From positions 5,508,501 through 5,572,500 of the forward strand of contig NZ_AP019308.1 of the NCBI RefSeq assembly GCF_003945345.1: 64,000 nucleotides of DNA. The letters are read 5' to 3'. The position numbers were made by a program, and so were the translations under genes. Positions within the stretch are counted from its first letter, which is position 1. Each line of letters begins with the position of its first letter. The notes under the pieces were generated by a model. That model was not told the DNA's origin and did no database searches. It saw nothing but the letters and a program-made list of their open reading frames with translations. The stretch comes from Paenibacillus baekrokdamisoli (GTDB taxonomy: Bacteria > Bacillota > Bacilli > Paenibacillales > Paenibacillaceae). Shown here one piece after another: positions 43,210 to 52,076 of the stretch.

Positions 43210-44277
43210 CTATGGGGATAGAACTAAAGAATTTCTGAAGGGGACCGTAATTATAAAGACGAAAATCCCGTCATTATGTGTAAGCGTTACCGTTCCTTCG
43301 TGCAGTTCAACAATGCTTCTGGTGATCGAAAGACCTAAACCGGTACCCGTTTGGATATCTTCGCTGCGCCGCGAGTGATCGCCTTTATAAAAACGGTCAA
43401 AAAGTTTTTCCTCTTGATCTTTTGTGATGGGTGTTCCTTCATTTTCGACCGTAATGTAAAAAAACTGTTCATCCGTTTTCATGGAGATGCGGATTGTGCC
43501 CGGCTTAATGGAATACTTGAGCGCATTCATCAGCAAATTATCGATGGCTCTCGCGAATTTTTCGTTATCAATTGCCGTAACAACAGCGGTATTGCCCATA
43601 TCTTTGTCAATGGATGCTCTGTTTTCCAGAGCAATAGGCTCGAATTCAAAGATCATTTGGTTAAGCAGCTGATGAACATCAATTTGTTTCAGGTTTAATT
43701 TAATGCTGCTAGATGTAAGACGAGTGTATTCAAACAAATCATCTATGAGCTTTTTTAAATGAATGGCTTTGCTATATGTGTTTTGAACAAATCGTTCATA
43801 CTCATTCTGATCTTTAAATGAACTAGTTCTTAATAAATCTAAGTAACCAATGATGCTCGTAAGGGGCGTGCGCAAGTCATGGGATACACCTGTTATTAGG
43901 TCCATCTTGGATTTTTCAATCTTCCGCTCTCTTTGAATCTGTCGATCTAATCGTTCAGTCATCGCATTAATGCTTAGTGCTACTCGCCCAAGTTCATCTT
44001 CTCGCAGTATAGGTACGCGGTAATCCAAATTTCCTTCTGAAATGATATGGAGTCCATCTGCTAAAGCAATGAGGTATCTGACCACGCGGCCGGTTAGCAA
44101 ATAAAAAGAAAAGATGAATGTAGCCACAAAAAAAATAGTCGGCACATAAGTTTGATTAAAATTCGAGACGACAAACATGGAAACAACTGCAATAATAAAA
44201 CTAAAAACAAACGCCCAAAACATCTCGACCCGGATGCTTTTTTTACCGCTTATCAGGCGAAATAGTTTATTTATCAA
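43210..44277 (-). CDS. Sensor histidine kinase (VanS-like), orphaned
   Basis: A 355-residue membrane kinase: two helices at ~18-65, HAMP at ~70-115, H-box GVSHDLRTPLTSIIGYLDLL (His ~138), N-box IDNLLMNALKYS, G-box TGTGLGLSITRSIVELH. The start TTG 44277 overlaps the end of a response regulator frame (KIDK-stop), the usual coupling in VanRS-like pairs, but that regulator is now only a C-terminal stump. The kinase itself looks intact, so it may signal to an unlinked regulator or be on its way to decay. Confidence 0.85.
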   Translation of the reverse strand: MINKLFRLISGKKSIRVEMFWAFVFSFIIAVVSMFVVSNFNQTYVPTIFFVATFIFSFYLLTGRVVRYLIALADGLHIISEGNLDYRVPILREDELGRVALSINAMTERLDRQIQRERKIEKSKMDLITGVSHDLRTPLTSIIGYLDLLRTSSFKDQNEYERFVQNTYSKAIHLKKLIDDLFEYTRLTSSSIKLNLKQIDVHQLLNQMIFEFEPIALENRASIDKDMGNTAVVTAIDNEKFARAIDNLLMNALKYSIKPGTIRISMKTDEQFFYITVENEGTPITKDQEEKLFDRFYKGDHSRRSEDIQTGTGLGLSITRSIVELHEGTVTLTHNDGIFVFIITVPFRNSLVLSP

Positions 44278-44390
44278 TTTTATATCCCACTCCCCAAACC
44301 GTTTTGATATATTGTGGTTTTCTTGGATGTTCCTCCATTCTATCACGCAGGATATGCACCATGACCGTGTTATCGGAATTCAAGTAGCCG
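44267..44390 (-). pseudogene. Response-regulator (OmpR/VanR-like) C-terminal stump
   Basis: About 38 codons read SDNTVMVHILRDRMEEHPRK then PQYIKTVWGVGYKIDK-stop, the last helix and wing of an OmpR-type DNA-binding domain. Upstream of it the frame is unrelated and runs into the terminator of the methyltransferase gene. The receiver domain and most of the effector domain are gone, so a deletion joined this point to the neighbouring gene. Confidence 0.85.
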
Positions 44391-44438
44391 GGCAGCGCTG
44401 CATGACAACCTGGTGTGTAAAGAAGAACAATGAAGAAG

Positions 44439-44462
44439 AGCGGTAGCCTAGGGGCTATCGCT
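44439..44462 (-). terminator. Terminator of the methyltransferase gene
   Basis: AGCGGTAGCC / GGCTATCGCT ten-base stem (one wobble) with a four-base loop; a CTTCTTC tract follows on the - strand. Confidence 0.65.
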
Positions 44463-44472
44463 CTGTCCTCAT

Positions 44473-45423
44473 CTACGTACAAACAAGAATTTGCCGAGAG
44501 AAATTCCCTTTCTTTGCTATACAACGATCTGTAATGGTGAAGCCAGCGCTTGCAACTCTGTCATCAATCGTTTCGATCGTAATGATGATAACCTTGCTGG
44601 CGATCCGGCGAGCATGCTGAAGAATTGAATCCTGCTCTGCTGTTGTACTCGTCGAGAACAGGTTATAAGGCATATCAATGATCGCTACATCATAAGTGCT
44701 TGTTATATCCTCAATCGCACCCAATGTGACCTCGCATTCGAAGCCGAAATGGGCAATATTCTCACGAGCACCGCGGGCGATGAACGGATTGATATCGCGT
44801 CCGACGATGTCGATGCCCATAGAGAGGGCTTCTACAAGCACAGTCCCAATTCCGCAGCAAGGATCAATGACTTTAATTCCTGTTGGATCAGGAACAGCAA
44901 TATTGGCAGCTGCTCTAGCTATTCGTGTCGTGAGGGCAATGGAATAGTTACGCGGCTTCTGCATGTGATGAAACCAAGTGGCCTTGTTCTTATGATAATT
45001 ACCGAAGTACCAGCGTCCACCCAAGGGAACAATGCCGAAGAGCAGCTCCGGACTTTGAATGTCCGCCTCGCCTTCAATGCGCAGCCCAATCTCCCGCTCA
45101 ATTCCACGGCGGTTCACATATACGACTTTGTCTGTTATATCCAAGTCATTGGTTTTGATGAATAAAACTCTGAACGTCGCATCCCCTACCTGTACTTGAT
45201 CGACCTGGTCATAAATCTCCTCCAGCGTGTCTCCTTCGTACATGACATCAATTCGCTCGCGAATAAAGGGGCTTCGGCTCGGATCAATCTGGATCGTGCT
45301 TTTAAAAATTTGCTGAGAAGCCTCGAACCCAAAGAAAGAACGCATCTCCAAATCGCATAAGGAAACCTCGTCCTTACGACAGGCATACGTATATATAAAT
45401 GCCGGTTTTCGGCTAGTATCCAA
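44473..45423 (-). CDS. TRM11-family SAM-dependent RNA methyltransferase
   Basis: A 316-residue protein. The N-terminal ~150 residues lack a THUMP signature I can confirm, then KVIDPCCGIGTVLVEALSMG gives the SAM-binding loop, VGRDINPFIARGARENIAHF the second SAM strand, and IDMPYNLFS corresponds to the catalytic (D/N)PPY-type motif with Met in place of the first Pro. Family members methylate guanosine in tRNA. TTG 45423 is preceded by GAGGATGGG. Confidence 0.8.
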   Translation of the reverse strand: MDTSRKPAFIYTYACRKDEVSLCDLEMRSFFGFEASQQIFKSTIQIDPSRSPFIRERIDVMYEGDTLEEIYDQVDQVQVGDATFRVLFIKTNDLDITDKVVYVNRRGIEREIGLRIEGEADIQSPELLFGIVPLGGRWYFGNYHKNKATWFHHMQKPRNYSIALTTRIARAAANIAVPDPTGIKVIDPCCGIGTVLVEALSMGIDIVGRDINPFIARGARENIAHFGFECEVTLGAIEDITSTYDVAIIDMPYNLFSTSTTAEQDSILQHARRIASKVIIITIETIDDRVASAGFTITDRCIAKKGNFSRQILVCT

Positions 45424-45548
45424 TCTAGTCCCATCCTCTGTTTCATAGTATAACGTCCTCTCAAACCATAGCGGTTATTAGGAAAAAAAGCAAAGATGAG
45501 CATTATTAAAGATCGACTACTGGCATTGCATTCAACTTACACGGTGCA

Positions 45549-45647
45549 TTATTTTTTCCTAGCAAATTTAATAATCCATACAATTACTACAATGACCATA
45601 ATCATTGTTAGAAGTTGAATGATGGCCGTATTTAAGTGGAAATCCAT
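45549..45647 (-). CDS. Small single-pass membrane protein (32 aa)
   Basis: ATG 45647 is preceded at seven bases by GGAGG and opens a 32-codon frame MDFHLNTAIIQLLTMIMVIV, then VIVWIIKFARKK-stop: one membrane helix and a positive tail, a common form for short bacterial membrane proteins. No family is recognised. It lies between the HAD stump and the methyltransferase gene on the same strand, partly under the out-of-frame tail of the HAD frame. Confidence 0.6.
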   Translation of the reverse strand: MDFHLNTAIIQLLTMIMVIVVIVWIIKFARKK

Positions 45648-45689
45648 ATTTCAGCCTCCATAAATGAAATCCTAAAAAGATTGGGGGGT

Positions 45690-45861
45690 GTCGAAAATAT
45701 AATCTGGTGAACTTTGCTATGGGCTTCCCCACAAGCTGCTCAAGCTCCTCAGTGGTCGCCTCCCGACCTAATATCGTGCGGAAGCCCAATCTATTGGCTT
45801 CGGTCGCCAATTTCTCGCTATCCTGAATCGTACCGTCCAGATCAAATAAAATACATTTCAT
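45690..45861 (-). pseudogene. HAD-family hydrolase, N-terminal remnant
   Basis: The frame starts well, with AAAGGAGAA upstream and MKCILFDLDGTIQDSEKLAT carrying the DxD nucleophile motif of phosphoglycolate-phosphatase-like enzymes, and continues as a cap segment to about VGKPIAKFTRLYF. After about residue 57 it becomes unrelated sequence and stops at 45568. The catalytic Lys and acidic motifs III and IV are missing, so it cannot be active. Confidence 0.7.
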
Positions 45862-45935
45862 ATGACTCTCTGTTCTCCTTTCAATGCAATTGATCCTCGA
45901 TAGCTTTTCTGTGTCTTTGGGGCGAATTGCGTGGA

Positions 45936-46463
45936 TTATAATTGTTTAATAACGATTAATATTTCGCTTTTTGTAAAGATTTTCACCCTATATTTTTTAT
46001 GGATATTCACTTCTTCTATTTCTCTTATTAACTGGAATCCTCCGAGATCTGTATCAACATGATCAAATCCTTTAGAATTATGCTCGATATTGTTTATAAT
46101 AACTTCACGAGTTATTGGACCACGATTAGAATCAATAATGTTATTTATTATGCCATTGACTGACCAAAACAACAGACATAAAAACAGTAGACCCCCAAAG
46201 AATTTAATTGAAAATATTTCTAATGCTTTGTTAACATTCTTTAAATTTGACTTCATCATGGATGGAATAAAAGTTGTTATAAACAGCATTAAAAAATGAA
46301 TAGGAACCTCACCTAGTAAAACACTACGCTCATCGGTTGAGAGAAAGTATCTAATATAGGATTCAACGAGCAAGCAAAGAATAATTAGACAAATTCTTAT
46401 TAAATTGATTCTTTTTGTAAACCACTTCGGTCTTCGATAAAAATTAATTGGAGAGTTTATCAA
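45936..46463 (-). CDS. Hypothetical membrane protein, A+T-rich
   Basis: A 175-residue protein with three hydrophobic helices (ICLIILCLLVESYIRYFLST, IHFLMLFITTFIPSMM, FFGGLLFLCLLFWSVNGIIN) and a soluble C-terminal domain of about 70 residues (EHNSKGFDHVDTDLGGFQLI and on) with a Lys-rich end. No family is recognised. Base composition is clearly more A+T-rich than the neighbours, suggesting recent acquisition. The ribosome site AAAGGGGAT precedes the start. Confidence 0.6.
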   Translation of the reverse strand: MINSPINFYRRPKWFTKRINLIRICLIILCLLVESYIRYFLSTDERSVLLGEVPIHFLMLFITTFIPSMMKSNLKNVNKALEIFSIKFFGGLLFLCLLFWSVNGIINNIIDSNRGPITREVIINNIEHNSKGFDHVDTDLGGFQLIREIEEVNIHKKYRVKIFTKSEILIVIKQL

Positions 46464-46636
46464 ATTAAGATCCCCTTTAATGGAGTGAGGGCCAAAAAGT
46501 GGCCCGAAGTGAAAACACGATTTATGGATTGGACTGGCTTTTGGCTTGAGAGTATTTTACCATAATCAGGAATTATGAGTTCTAAATTTATTTGCTCTTC
46601 AAGATCAGTCTAATTACGGATAGCTGACTGTCAAAG

Positions 46637-46660
46637 CAAAAAAGGCTGCCAGTTGGCAGC
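46637..46660 (-). terminator. Terminator downstream of the nucleotidyltransferase gene
   Basis: GCTGCCA / TGGCAGC stem with a two-base tip; on the - strand CTTTTTTG follows. Confidence 0.8.
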
Positions 46661-46694
46661 GATTAGCATAAGAGGTGCGAGAGGTACTTTTCCT

Positions 46695-46807
46695 TTATCC
46701 TATAAGTCGCTCGATTAAATGGTCCACTTCGTCTACCCAGCTCGCTTTTGTTTCTCTCTGGGAACAAATAAGTCGATATGATTATCCTCGCGAAAATAAA
46801 AAATCAT
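46695..46807 (-). pseudogene. Possible frameshifted small-gene relic
   Basis: Between the nucleotidyltransferase stop and its terminator, ATG 46807 opens MIFYFREDNHIDLFVPRE and then runs into a stop, while the neighbouring frame continues TKASWVDEVDHLIERLIG-stop. Joined, they look like a plausible ~36-residue coding end, broken by a two-base shift in a GAGAGA tract. No family is recognised. Confidence 0.25.
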
Positions 46808-46815
46808 GCAGCACC

Positions 46816-47622
46816 TCACGTTGTACGTAGTTGATATTTTTCATTACAAAGATCAATGATATGAAGTACAAAACGCAGTGTGTGGAGAGCACGTTCCTCG
46901 ATGGATTCAAAGCCCATCTCAAGCTCCGAGCCTTCTCTAATTCGCAGGGCTTCATTAATGAGCGAGTGCCATTCATTTGTCATGACAGCTAACAGATAAT
47001 AACCGCCTTGTTCTTTTGTAATCATTTCTTTATTTTGCAGCGTATAGAGAATACGACCGAGTGTTAGAACGGTATCTACAACCCAATCATCCTGCAAGAA
47101 GATGGTATAATCCTTCACTTTATCCGTCCAGTAGCTGTGCAGGTTATATTTCATAGCAAGAAGAAGATCGTCCCAATCCACTTGTATGTTTATTTCGTTA
47201 ACATCCGGTCCAAGAACGGAAATGCCATGGTACTTGGTAATCCACAGAGAAGTAGGATCAATCCATCCATTCCTCAGCCCCATATATTCCCCGTAGAAAT
47301 AGTTAGGATAGAGTTCCTGCGGTTTTTTAATTGTCTTATCAAGATGGCCTAGGGTGGTGTATTGTCCTTCCATTACCATATAGTACTCGTGTTTTTGCTT
47401 GAGCTCCTCATGAATATCCCGAATGATCGAAAGTTCACCTGCTGTTAATTCATGGTTTACTACAATGAGGAAATCAATATCACTCCGTTTCTTGTTAAAC
47501 CCGCGAAGGGCAATGGATCCTTGAAGATAGAAGCCCAATACAGCATTGGGCAGCTTGGATTGAAGCAAATCCTTAAAATCACTAATCAGAGGCTGGATTT
47601 CAGTTGGAATCCTTGCGTTCAT
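46816..47622 (-). CDS. Aminoglycoside-type nucleotidyltransferase (DUF4111 C-terminal domain)
   Basis: A 268-residue protein with the nucleotidyltransferase signature YLQGSIALRGFNKKRSDIDF (residues ~34-53), providing the G-S and D-x-D metal-binding residues, and a helical C-terminal domain of the DUF4111 type found in AadA/ANT(9)-like enzymes. It may transfer AMP to an antibiotic such as streptomycin or spectinomycin, but sequence alone cannot show the substrate. ATG 47622 with AAGGAGGAATA is preferred over seven extra upstream codons. Confidence 0.8.
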   Translation of the reverse strand: MNARIPTEIQPLISDFKDLLQSKLPNAVLGFYLQGSIALRGFNKKRSDIDFLIVVNHELTAGELSIIRDIHEELKQKHEYYMVMEGQYTTLGHLDKTIKKPQELYPNYFYGEYMGLRNGWIDPTSLWITKYHGISVLGPDVNEINIQVDWDDLLLAMKYNLHSYWTDKVKDYTIFLQDDWVVDTVLTLGRILYTLQNKEMITKEQGGYYLLAVMTNEWHSLINEALRIREGSELEMGFESIEERALHTLRFVLHIIDLCNEKYQLRTT

Positions 47623-47989
47623 TATGTATTCCTCCTTGATCATAAAGTTTTTATAGACGTGGAGATTACCGTTACTTGTAAAGCAAGCATAAATGAACCT
47701 TTCAGATAGAAATAGAGAAAGTTCTAGATGGTTTCTTTCTTATTTAGCAAATGGCATTTGTATATCACATCCTTATCATGCAGATATAGTGGATAATCAG
47801 AACGTGGGAACAGTAGGAGCAAAGATGGCCGACATTTGCCTAGTGCGGAGCCACCTTCTTTGCTTATTTTTGTGAGCTACCAGCTTAAGTGGCGGGGCCA
47901 ATACCGTTTCTTTTTTTTGTGACATGGACTTGTGCAGGAACTAACTGTAAAATCAGAATTGTGCCTATTTTAATGGGAGGAAGGGGTGT
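47623..47989. other. Intergenic region without recognised content
   Basis: A 60-codon frame at 47693 has no ribosome site or known features. The interval should contain the divergent promoters of the nucleotidyltransferase and the ABC exporter; no clear consensus box stands out. Confidence 0.4.
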
Positions 47990-49738
47990 TTGAAGTTGTC
48001 TTTTGTTATTCGGTTAAAATGGTTTTTTCAACAAAGATGGGGCAGCTATGTGTTGGCAATTAGTTTCATGTCAGCTGTTAGCGTATTAACAACGATACCG
48101 CCCAAATTGATCGGCAATACGATTGATCATATTCGTAAAGGGGATTTGACAGCCTCAGGCTTGAACAATACCGTTCTACTGCTCGTAGGTCTTTCCTTGC
48201 TGTTATATGGAATGGTGTATGTATGGATTACGACCTTGTTCGGTAACTCTGCACTGGTGGAGAAGCTGCTGAGAGGGCGATTGCTCGCGCATTTGACGAG
48301 AATGACACCCGCGTTCTTCCAGCGTAATAGTACAGGGCAGCTTATGGCGCTTGCCACCAATGATATCTTAGCCATTGGGCAAACGTCCGGTTATGGTGTT
48401 ATGACTCTTGTGAATACGCTGGTTGGCGCTTCGGTTGTCATTATCATGATGGTTTCCTTTATTAGCTTCAAATTGATGTTAGCCGCGCTCATTCCGCTGC
48501 CTTTTCTAGTGTTGGTAATTAGCAAGTTAGGGAAAAAAGTGCGTACCCGGTTTCTTGCGGCTCAAGCTTCCTTCGGCAAAATGAATGAGCATGCACTGGA
48601 GTCGATCTCCGGCATCCGCGTCATTCGTTCTTATGTACAGGAGAATCATGACCTTCATGCTTTTGATGCGATGACCACCGAGGTTATGGATAAGAACAAA
48701 CGGGTATCCATCTTGAATGCACTCTTCCAGCCAATCATTTCATTGATTGTTGGCGTCAGCTACTCGATTGGCATTGGTTATGGCGCCTATCTTGTTTTTC
48801 ACAATAAAATTACGCTAGGTCAGCTGATTTCCTTTAACATTTATCTAGGCATGCTGATTTGGCCGATGATTTCCTTCGGTGAGTTTATTAACGTCCTTCA
48901 ACGCGGAAGCGCATCAGCAGACCGCCTTGAAACAGCACTTACTCAGAAAGCGGATTTGGAAGATGCGGCATCGCCTATTGCGATAGATCTGCCTACCTCT
49001 ATAGAAATGAAGGGGTTAACCTTCACTTATCCGACCGCTAATCAGTCTAGTCTGGATCACATTTCCTTCCGATTAGAACGAGGGGAGACGCTGGGGATTG
49101 TCGGTAGAACGGGAAGCGGGAAGAGCACGCTGCTCAAGCAGCTGCTCCGTCAATATCCGGTTGAACGCGACAAGCTCCTCATATCCGATATTCCCGTTGA
49201 GCAAATTGCCATCGATCAAATGAAACGTTGGGTGGCCTACGTTCCTCAGGAGCATTTGCTGTTGTCCAAGTCGATTCGCGATAATATCGCGCTCGGTAAG
49301 CCAGGAGCCACGCCAGAGGAAATTGCTCGGGCAGTCGAAATGGCAGCTTTCACGCAGGATATTGATCAAATGCCGGAGGGGCTGGAGACGATTGTCGGTG
49401 AAAATGGCGTCATGCTGTCCGGTGGGCAAAAGCAGCGATTAGCGATCGCACGCGCGCTGCTCATTGACTCCGAAATTCTGCTGCTGGACGACTCCTTGTC
49501 TGCGGTGGATGCACGTACGGAGAGCCGCATCCTGCATCATATCCGATTAGAGCGTGCGGGCAAGACGACTTTGATCTCAACGCATCGCCTCTCCGCCGTC
49601 AGCCATGCCAATTGGATTCTGGTCCTCAGTGAAGGACGGATTCTGGAAGAAGGCACGCATGATGACCTGATGCTCTTCGGTGGCTGGTACAAGGAGCAAT
49701 GGGACCATCAGCAAATGGAAGCGAGTCTTGAGGAGTAG
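47990..49738 (+). CDS. ABC exporter half-transporter, BmrC/YheI-like, degenerate catalytic site
   Basis: A 582-residue fusion of six membrane helices (to ~310) and an ATPase domain: Walker A GIVGRTGSGKSTLLKQLL, signature LSGGQKQRLAIARALL, Walker B ILLLDDSLSAVD. The residue after the Walker B Asp is Asp, not the catalytic Glu, as in B. subtilis BmrC (585 residues). It should pair with the product at 50166 as a heterodimeric multidrug exporter with one weak and one strong ATP site. TTG 47990 follows GGGAGGAAGGGG. Confidence 0.9.
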   Translation: MKLSFVIRLKWFFQQRWGSYVLAISFMSAVSVLTTIPPKLIGNTIDHIRKGDLTASGLNNTVLLLVGLSLLLYGMVYVWITTLFGNSALVEKLLRGRLLAHLTRMTPAFFQRNSTGQLMALATNDILAIGQTSGYGVMTLVNTLVGASVVIIMMVSFISFKLMLAALIPLPFLVLVISKLGKKVRTRFLAAQASFGKMNEHALESISGIRVIRSYVQENHDLHAFDAMTTEVMDKNKRVSILNALFQPIISLIVGVSYSIGIGYGAYLVFHNKITLGQLISFNIYLGMLIWPMISFGEFINVLQRGSASADRLETALTQKADLEDAASPIAIDLPTSIEMKGLTFTYPTANQSSLDHISFRLERGETLGIVGRTGSGKSTLLKQLLRQYPVERDKLLISDIPVEQIAIDQMKRWVAYVPQEHLLLSKSIRDNIALGKPGATPEEIARAVEMAAFTQDIDQMPEGLETIVGENGVMLSGGQKQRLAIARALLIDSEILLLDDSLSAVDARTESRILHHIRLERAGKTTLISTHRLSAVSHANWILVLSEGRILEEGTHDDLMLFGGWYKEQWDHQQMEASLEE

Positions 49739-49812
49739 ATTGGTGTAACAAAAACTTAGCCTATGTTTCTGGGCTCTAAACCATAATCAGTGGTTGTCAT
49801 TACGAAAAACAT

Positions 49813-49950
49813 AGCGCAGCGGGCGGAATCGTTCTGAAGAAGCGATAGCGTTCGCCTTTGTCTCCTGATTTCTACCCTAAGGGATAGAATCAAAGAAATA
49901 AGGAGACAACAGCGATCGTAAGAATGATCCGTCCGCGCAGCGGGCTTTTA
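49813..49950. repeat. Palindromic interspersed repeat, copy B
   Basis: About 138 bases very similar to 29911-30047: shared blocks include GCGGAATCGTTCTGAAGAAG, CGTTCGCCTTTGTCTCC, AAGGGATAGAATCAA and ATGATCCGTCCGCGCAGCGG. Differences are scattered single changes that mostly preserve pairing (GGAGACAA with TTTGTCTCC, both copies). It sits between the two ABC exporter genes. Confidence 0.8.
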
Positions 49951-49970
49951 CGCACCATGCTGCAAATTTA

Positions 49971-50150
49971 GGCAGAGCCGCGCAAAAACTTAGCATATGC
50001 TTTCGAAGCAGTTTTCGCTTAAGGATACCAAGAACCACGGTATCCCTAGGCAGAGCCGCGCAAAAACTTAGCCTATGCTTTCGAAGTAGTTTTTGCTTAA
50101 GGATACCAAGAACCATGGTATCCCTAGGCAGAGCCACGCAAAAACTTTTA
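49971..50150 (+). repeat. 78-bp tandem repeat with internal hairpins, 2.3 copies
   Basis: Units begin GGCAGAGCC at 49971, 50049 and 50127 (period exactly 78) and contain CAAAAACTTAGC, CTTTCGAAG and a hairpin GGATACC-loop-GGTATCC; the third unit is cut off by the ribosome site of the next gene. A partial unit (CAAAAACTTAGCCTATG) at about 49748 suggests the array once began before copy B of the palindromic repeat. Confidence 0.85.
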
Positions 50151-50165
50151 GGAGGGCATAACCAA

Positions 50166-51923
50166 ATGGTATCCAAGCCGTCCACGACGAGACGATTACT
50201 CGCGTATGCGCTCGTCTATAAATTCCGAATTATCGGCTCGCTGCTCATTCTTTGCTGTGCGGTAGGCGCCGAGCTCGGCGGACCTTATATTACAAAGACC
50301 ATTATCGATAAGCATTTGTCTGGTGGAGGGAATGATATCGCAGCCGTGCTTTGGCTGCTTGCCCTGTATATGGGACTTCTCCTTATCGCCAGTATCAGCA
50401 ATTTCACGCAAGCCTACATGCTGCAATCCACGGCGCTTCAAATTATTAAGAATATGCGGATGGACCTCATGCGGCATATTCAGCGTATACCGCTGCGGTA
50501 CTTCGATAATACGCCGATTGGACAGGTAGTTTCGAGAATCGCGAATGATACGGAAGCTGTTCGGGATCTGTTCATGAGCTTCATGGCAACCTTCGTCGTA
50601 AGCTTGGTACAGCTATCCGGTATTTTCATAGCGCTGTTTATCTTGGATGCAAGGCTCGCGCTATTTTCCTTACTGCTGCCGCCCTTGTTCGCTGTTATTA
50701 TGGTTATTCATCTCAAGTACTCGAAGATCTACATCACCATTATGCGTGCCCGGCTTAGTGATATGAATGCGATGATTAATGAATCGATTGTCGTCATGCC
50801 GATCATTCAAGCCTTCCGCAGGGAGAAAGTGACGCTGGATGAGTTCGAAGTGCTCAATGAGGATCGGTATGTTAATCAAATTAAGCAATTCCGGATCTTT
50901 TCCTTATCATCCCGGAATATCGTAGGTACCATAGGAAGCTTGGTCACCGCCTATGTTATCTGGTATTTTGGCCGGAACTCTCTGCAAACGGTCATTTCGT
51001 ATGGTGTGTTTTACGCGTTCATTGATTATTTGGGGCGGATTTTTCAGCCCATCATTGGGATCTTTGATCAATTGACGAATGCGCAGCGTGCGTTTGTTTC
51101 TGCGGAAAAGGTGTTTGCCATTATGGATTTGGAAGGCGCTGAGGTCGAGGAAACTACGGATGTGGTGAAGCCGGATGGTATCGTGAAATTCGACAACGTA
51201 ACGTTTGCCTATAAAGCAGGTGACAATGTACTGAAGGGCATTTCCTTCGAAGTCCGCAAGGGCGAGACGGTTGCGTTAGTGGGTCATACCGGATCGGGTA
51301 AGAGCTCGATCATTAATCTGCTGCTCGGTTTCTATGAACCAGATCAAGGTCTAATTACGATTGATGGTCGGGATATCTCGACATTCTCGAAGCAAGCGCT
51401 GCGCAAACATATGGGGATTGTTCTTCAAGATCCCTACTTGTTCGCCGGAGATATCAAATTCAACGTAAGTCTCTATAACAAAGAGATTTCACTAGATCAG
51501 GTCAAAAGGGCACTTCAAGATGTGGGCGCGGCAACCTTCATCGAGCAGCTGCCTAATGGGTATGACGAGCAGGTGGTGGAACGCGGAAGCACGCTGTCCT
51601 CGGGTCAGCGGCAGTTGATTTCTTTTGCCAGAGCATTAGCATTTGATCCGTCTATTCTCATCTTGGATGAGGCAACTGCGAGCATTGACAGTGAGACGGA
51701 AGGCTTGATCCAGCAAGCGCTGCAGGTGGTTAGTGAAGGCCGAACGACCTTAGTCATCGCGCATCGACTGTCTACCATTCGGGATGCAGATCAGATTCTT
51801 GTCCTGCATCGCGGAGAGATTGTGGAGCGAGGCAACCATGATGCGCTTATGGCGATGGAAGGTCGATACTACAAGATGTATCAGCTTCAAAAAGGGGAGA
51901 AAGCGGCTCCTTCGGCTCACTGA
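50166..51923 (+). CDS. ABC exporter half-transporter, BmrD/YheH-like, canonical catalytic site
   Basis: A 585-residue membrane-ATPase fusion: Walker A VALVGHTGSGKSSIINLLLG, signature LSSGQRQLISFARAL, Walker B ILILDEATASID with the catalytic Glu present. It complements the degenerate partner encoded upstream. ATG 50166 follows AGGAGGGCATAACCA directly after the last partial 78-bp repeat. B. subtilis bmrCD is controlled by a leader peptide and attenuation; here the structured repeats lie between the two genes and could differ in function. Confidence 0.9.
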   Translation: MVSKPSTTRRLLAYALVYKFRIIGSLLILCCAVGAELGGPYITKTIIDKHLSGGGNDIAAVLWLLALYMGLLLIASISNFTQAYMLQSTALQIIKNMRMDLMRHIQRIPLRYFDNTPIGQVVSRIANDTEAVRDLFMSFMATFVVSLVQLSGIFIALFILDARLALFSLLLPPLFAVIMVIHLKYSKIYITIMRARLSDMNAMINESIVVMPIIQAFRREKVTLDEFEVLNEDRYVNQIKQFRIFSLSSRNIVGTIGSLVTAYVIWYFGRNSLQTVISYGVFYAFIDYLGRIFQPIIGIFDQLTNAQRAFVSAEKVFAIMDLEGAEVEETTDVVKPDGIVKFDNVTFAYKAGDNVLKGISFEVRKGETVALVGHTGSGKSSIINLLLGFYEPDQGLITIDGRDISTFSKQALRKHMGIVLQDPYLFAGDIKFNVSLYNKEISLDQVKRALQDVGAATFIEQLPNGYDEQVVERGSTLSSGQRQLISFARALAFDPSILILDEATASIDSETEGLIQQALQVVSEGRTTLVIAHRLSTIRDADQILVLHRGEIVERGNHDALMAMEGRYYKMYQLQKGEKAAPSAH

Positions 51924-51990
51924 GAGTAATCAGGGAAGAAACTTGCTTCACCGCCAAGGACGGCGATAGCCGGTTAATTAATTAACTAAA

Positions 51991-52017
51991 ACAGGCTGCC
52001 GTCGCCCGGCAGCCTGT
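51991..52017. terminator. Terminator between convergent ABC and EamA genes
   Basis: ACAGGCTGCC / GGCAGCCTGT ten-base stem with a seven-base loop; T-rich on the - strand. Confidence 0.7.
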
Positions 52018-52076
52018 TGTGCTATTCCGCTTTATTTATTCCCTATTCTCATAGGTATGGGTATAGTCCTTGGGAA

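Noticed and set aside
44696..45165. Two long frames on the + strand inside the methyltransferase gene
   Set aside because: They are antisense shadows of a well-supported gene on the - strand.
49877..50185. 102-residue frame on the - strand with 26-residue internal repeats
   Set aside because: The repeat in the peptide follows automatically from the 78-bp DNA repeat (divisible by three); there is no ribosome site, and the frame runs across two repeat types.
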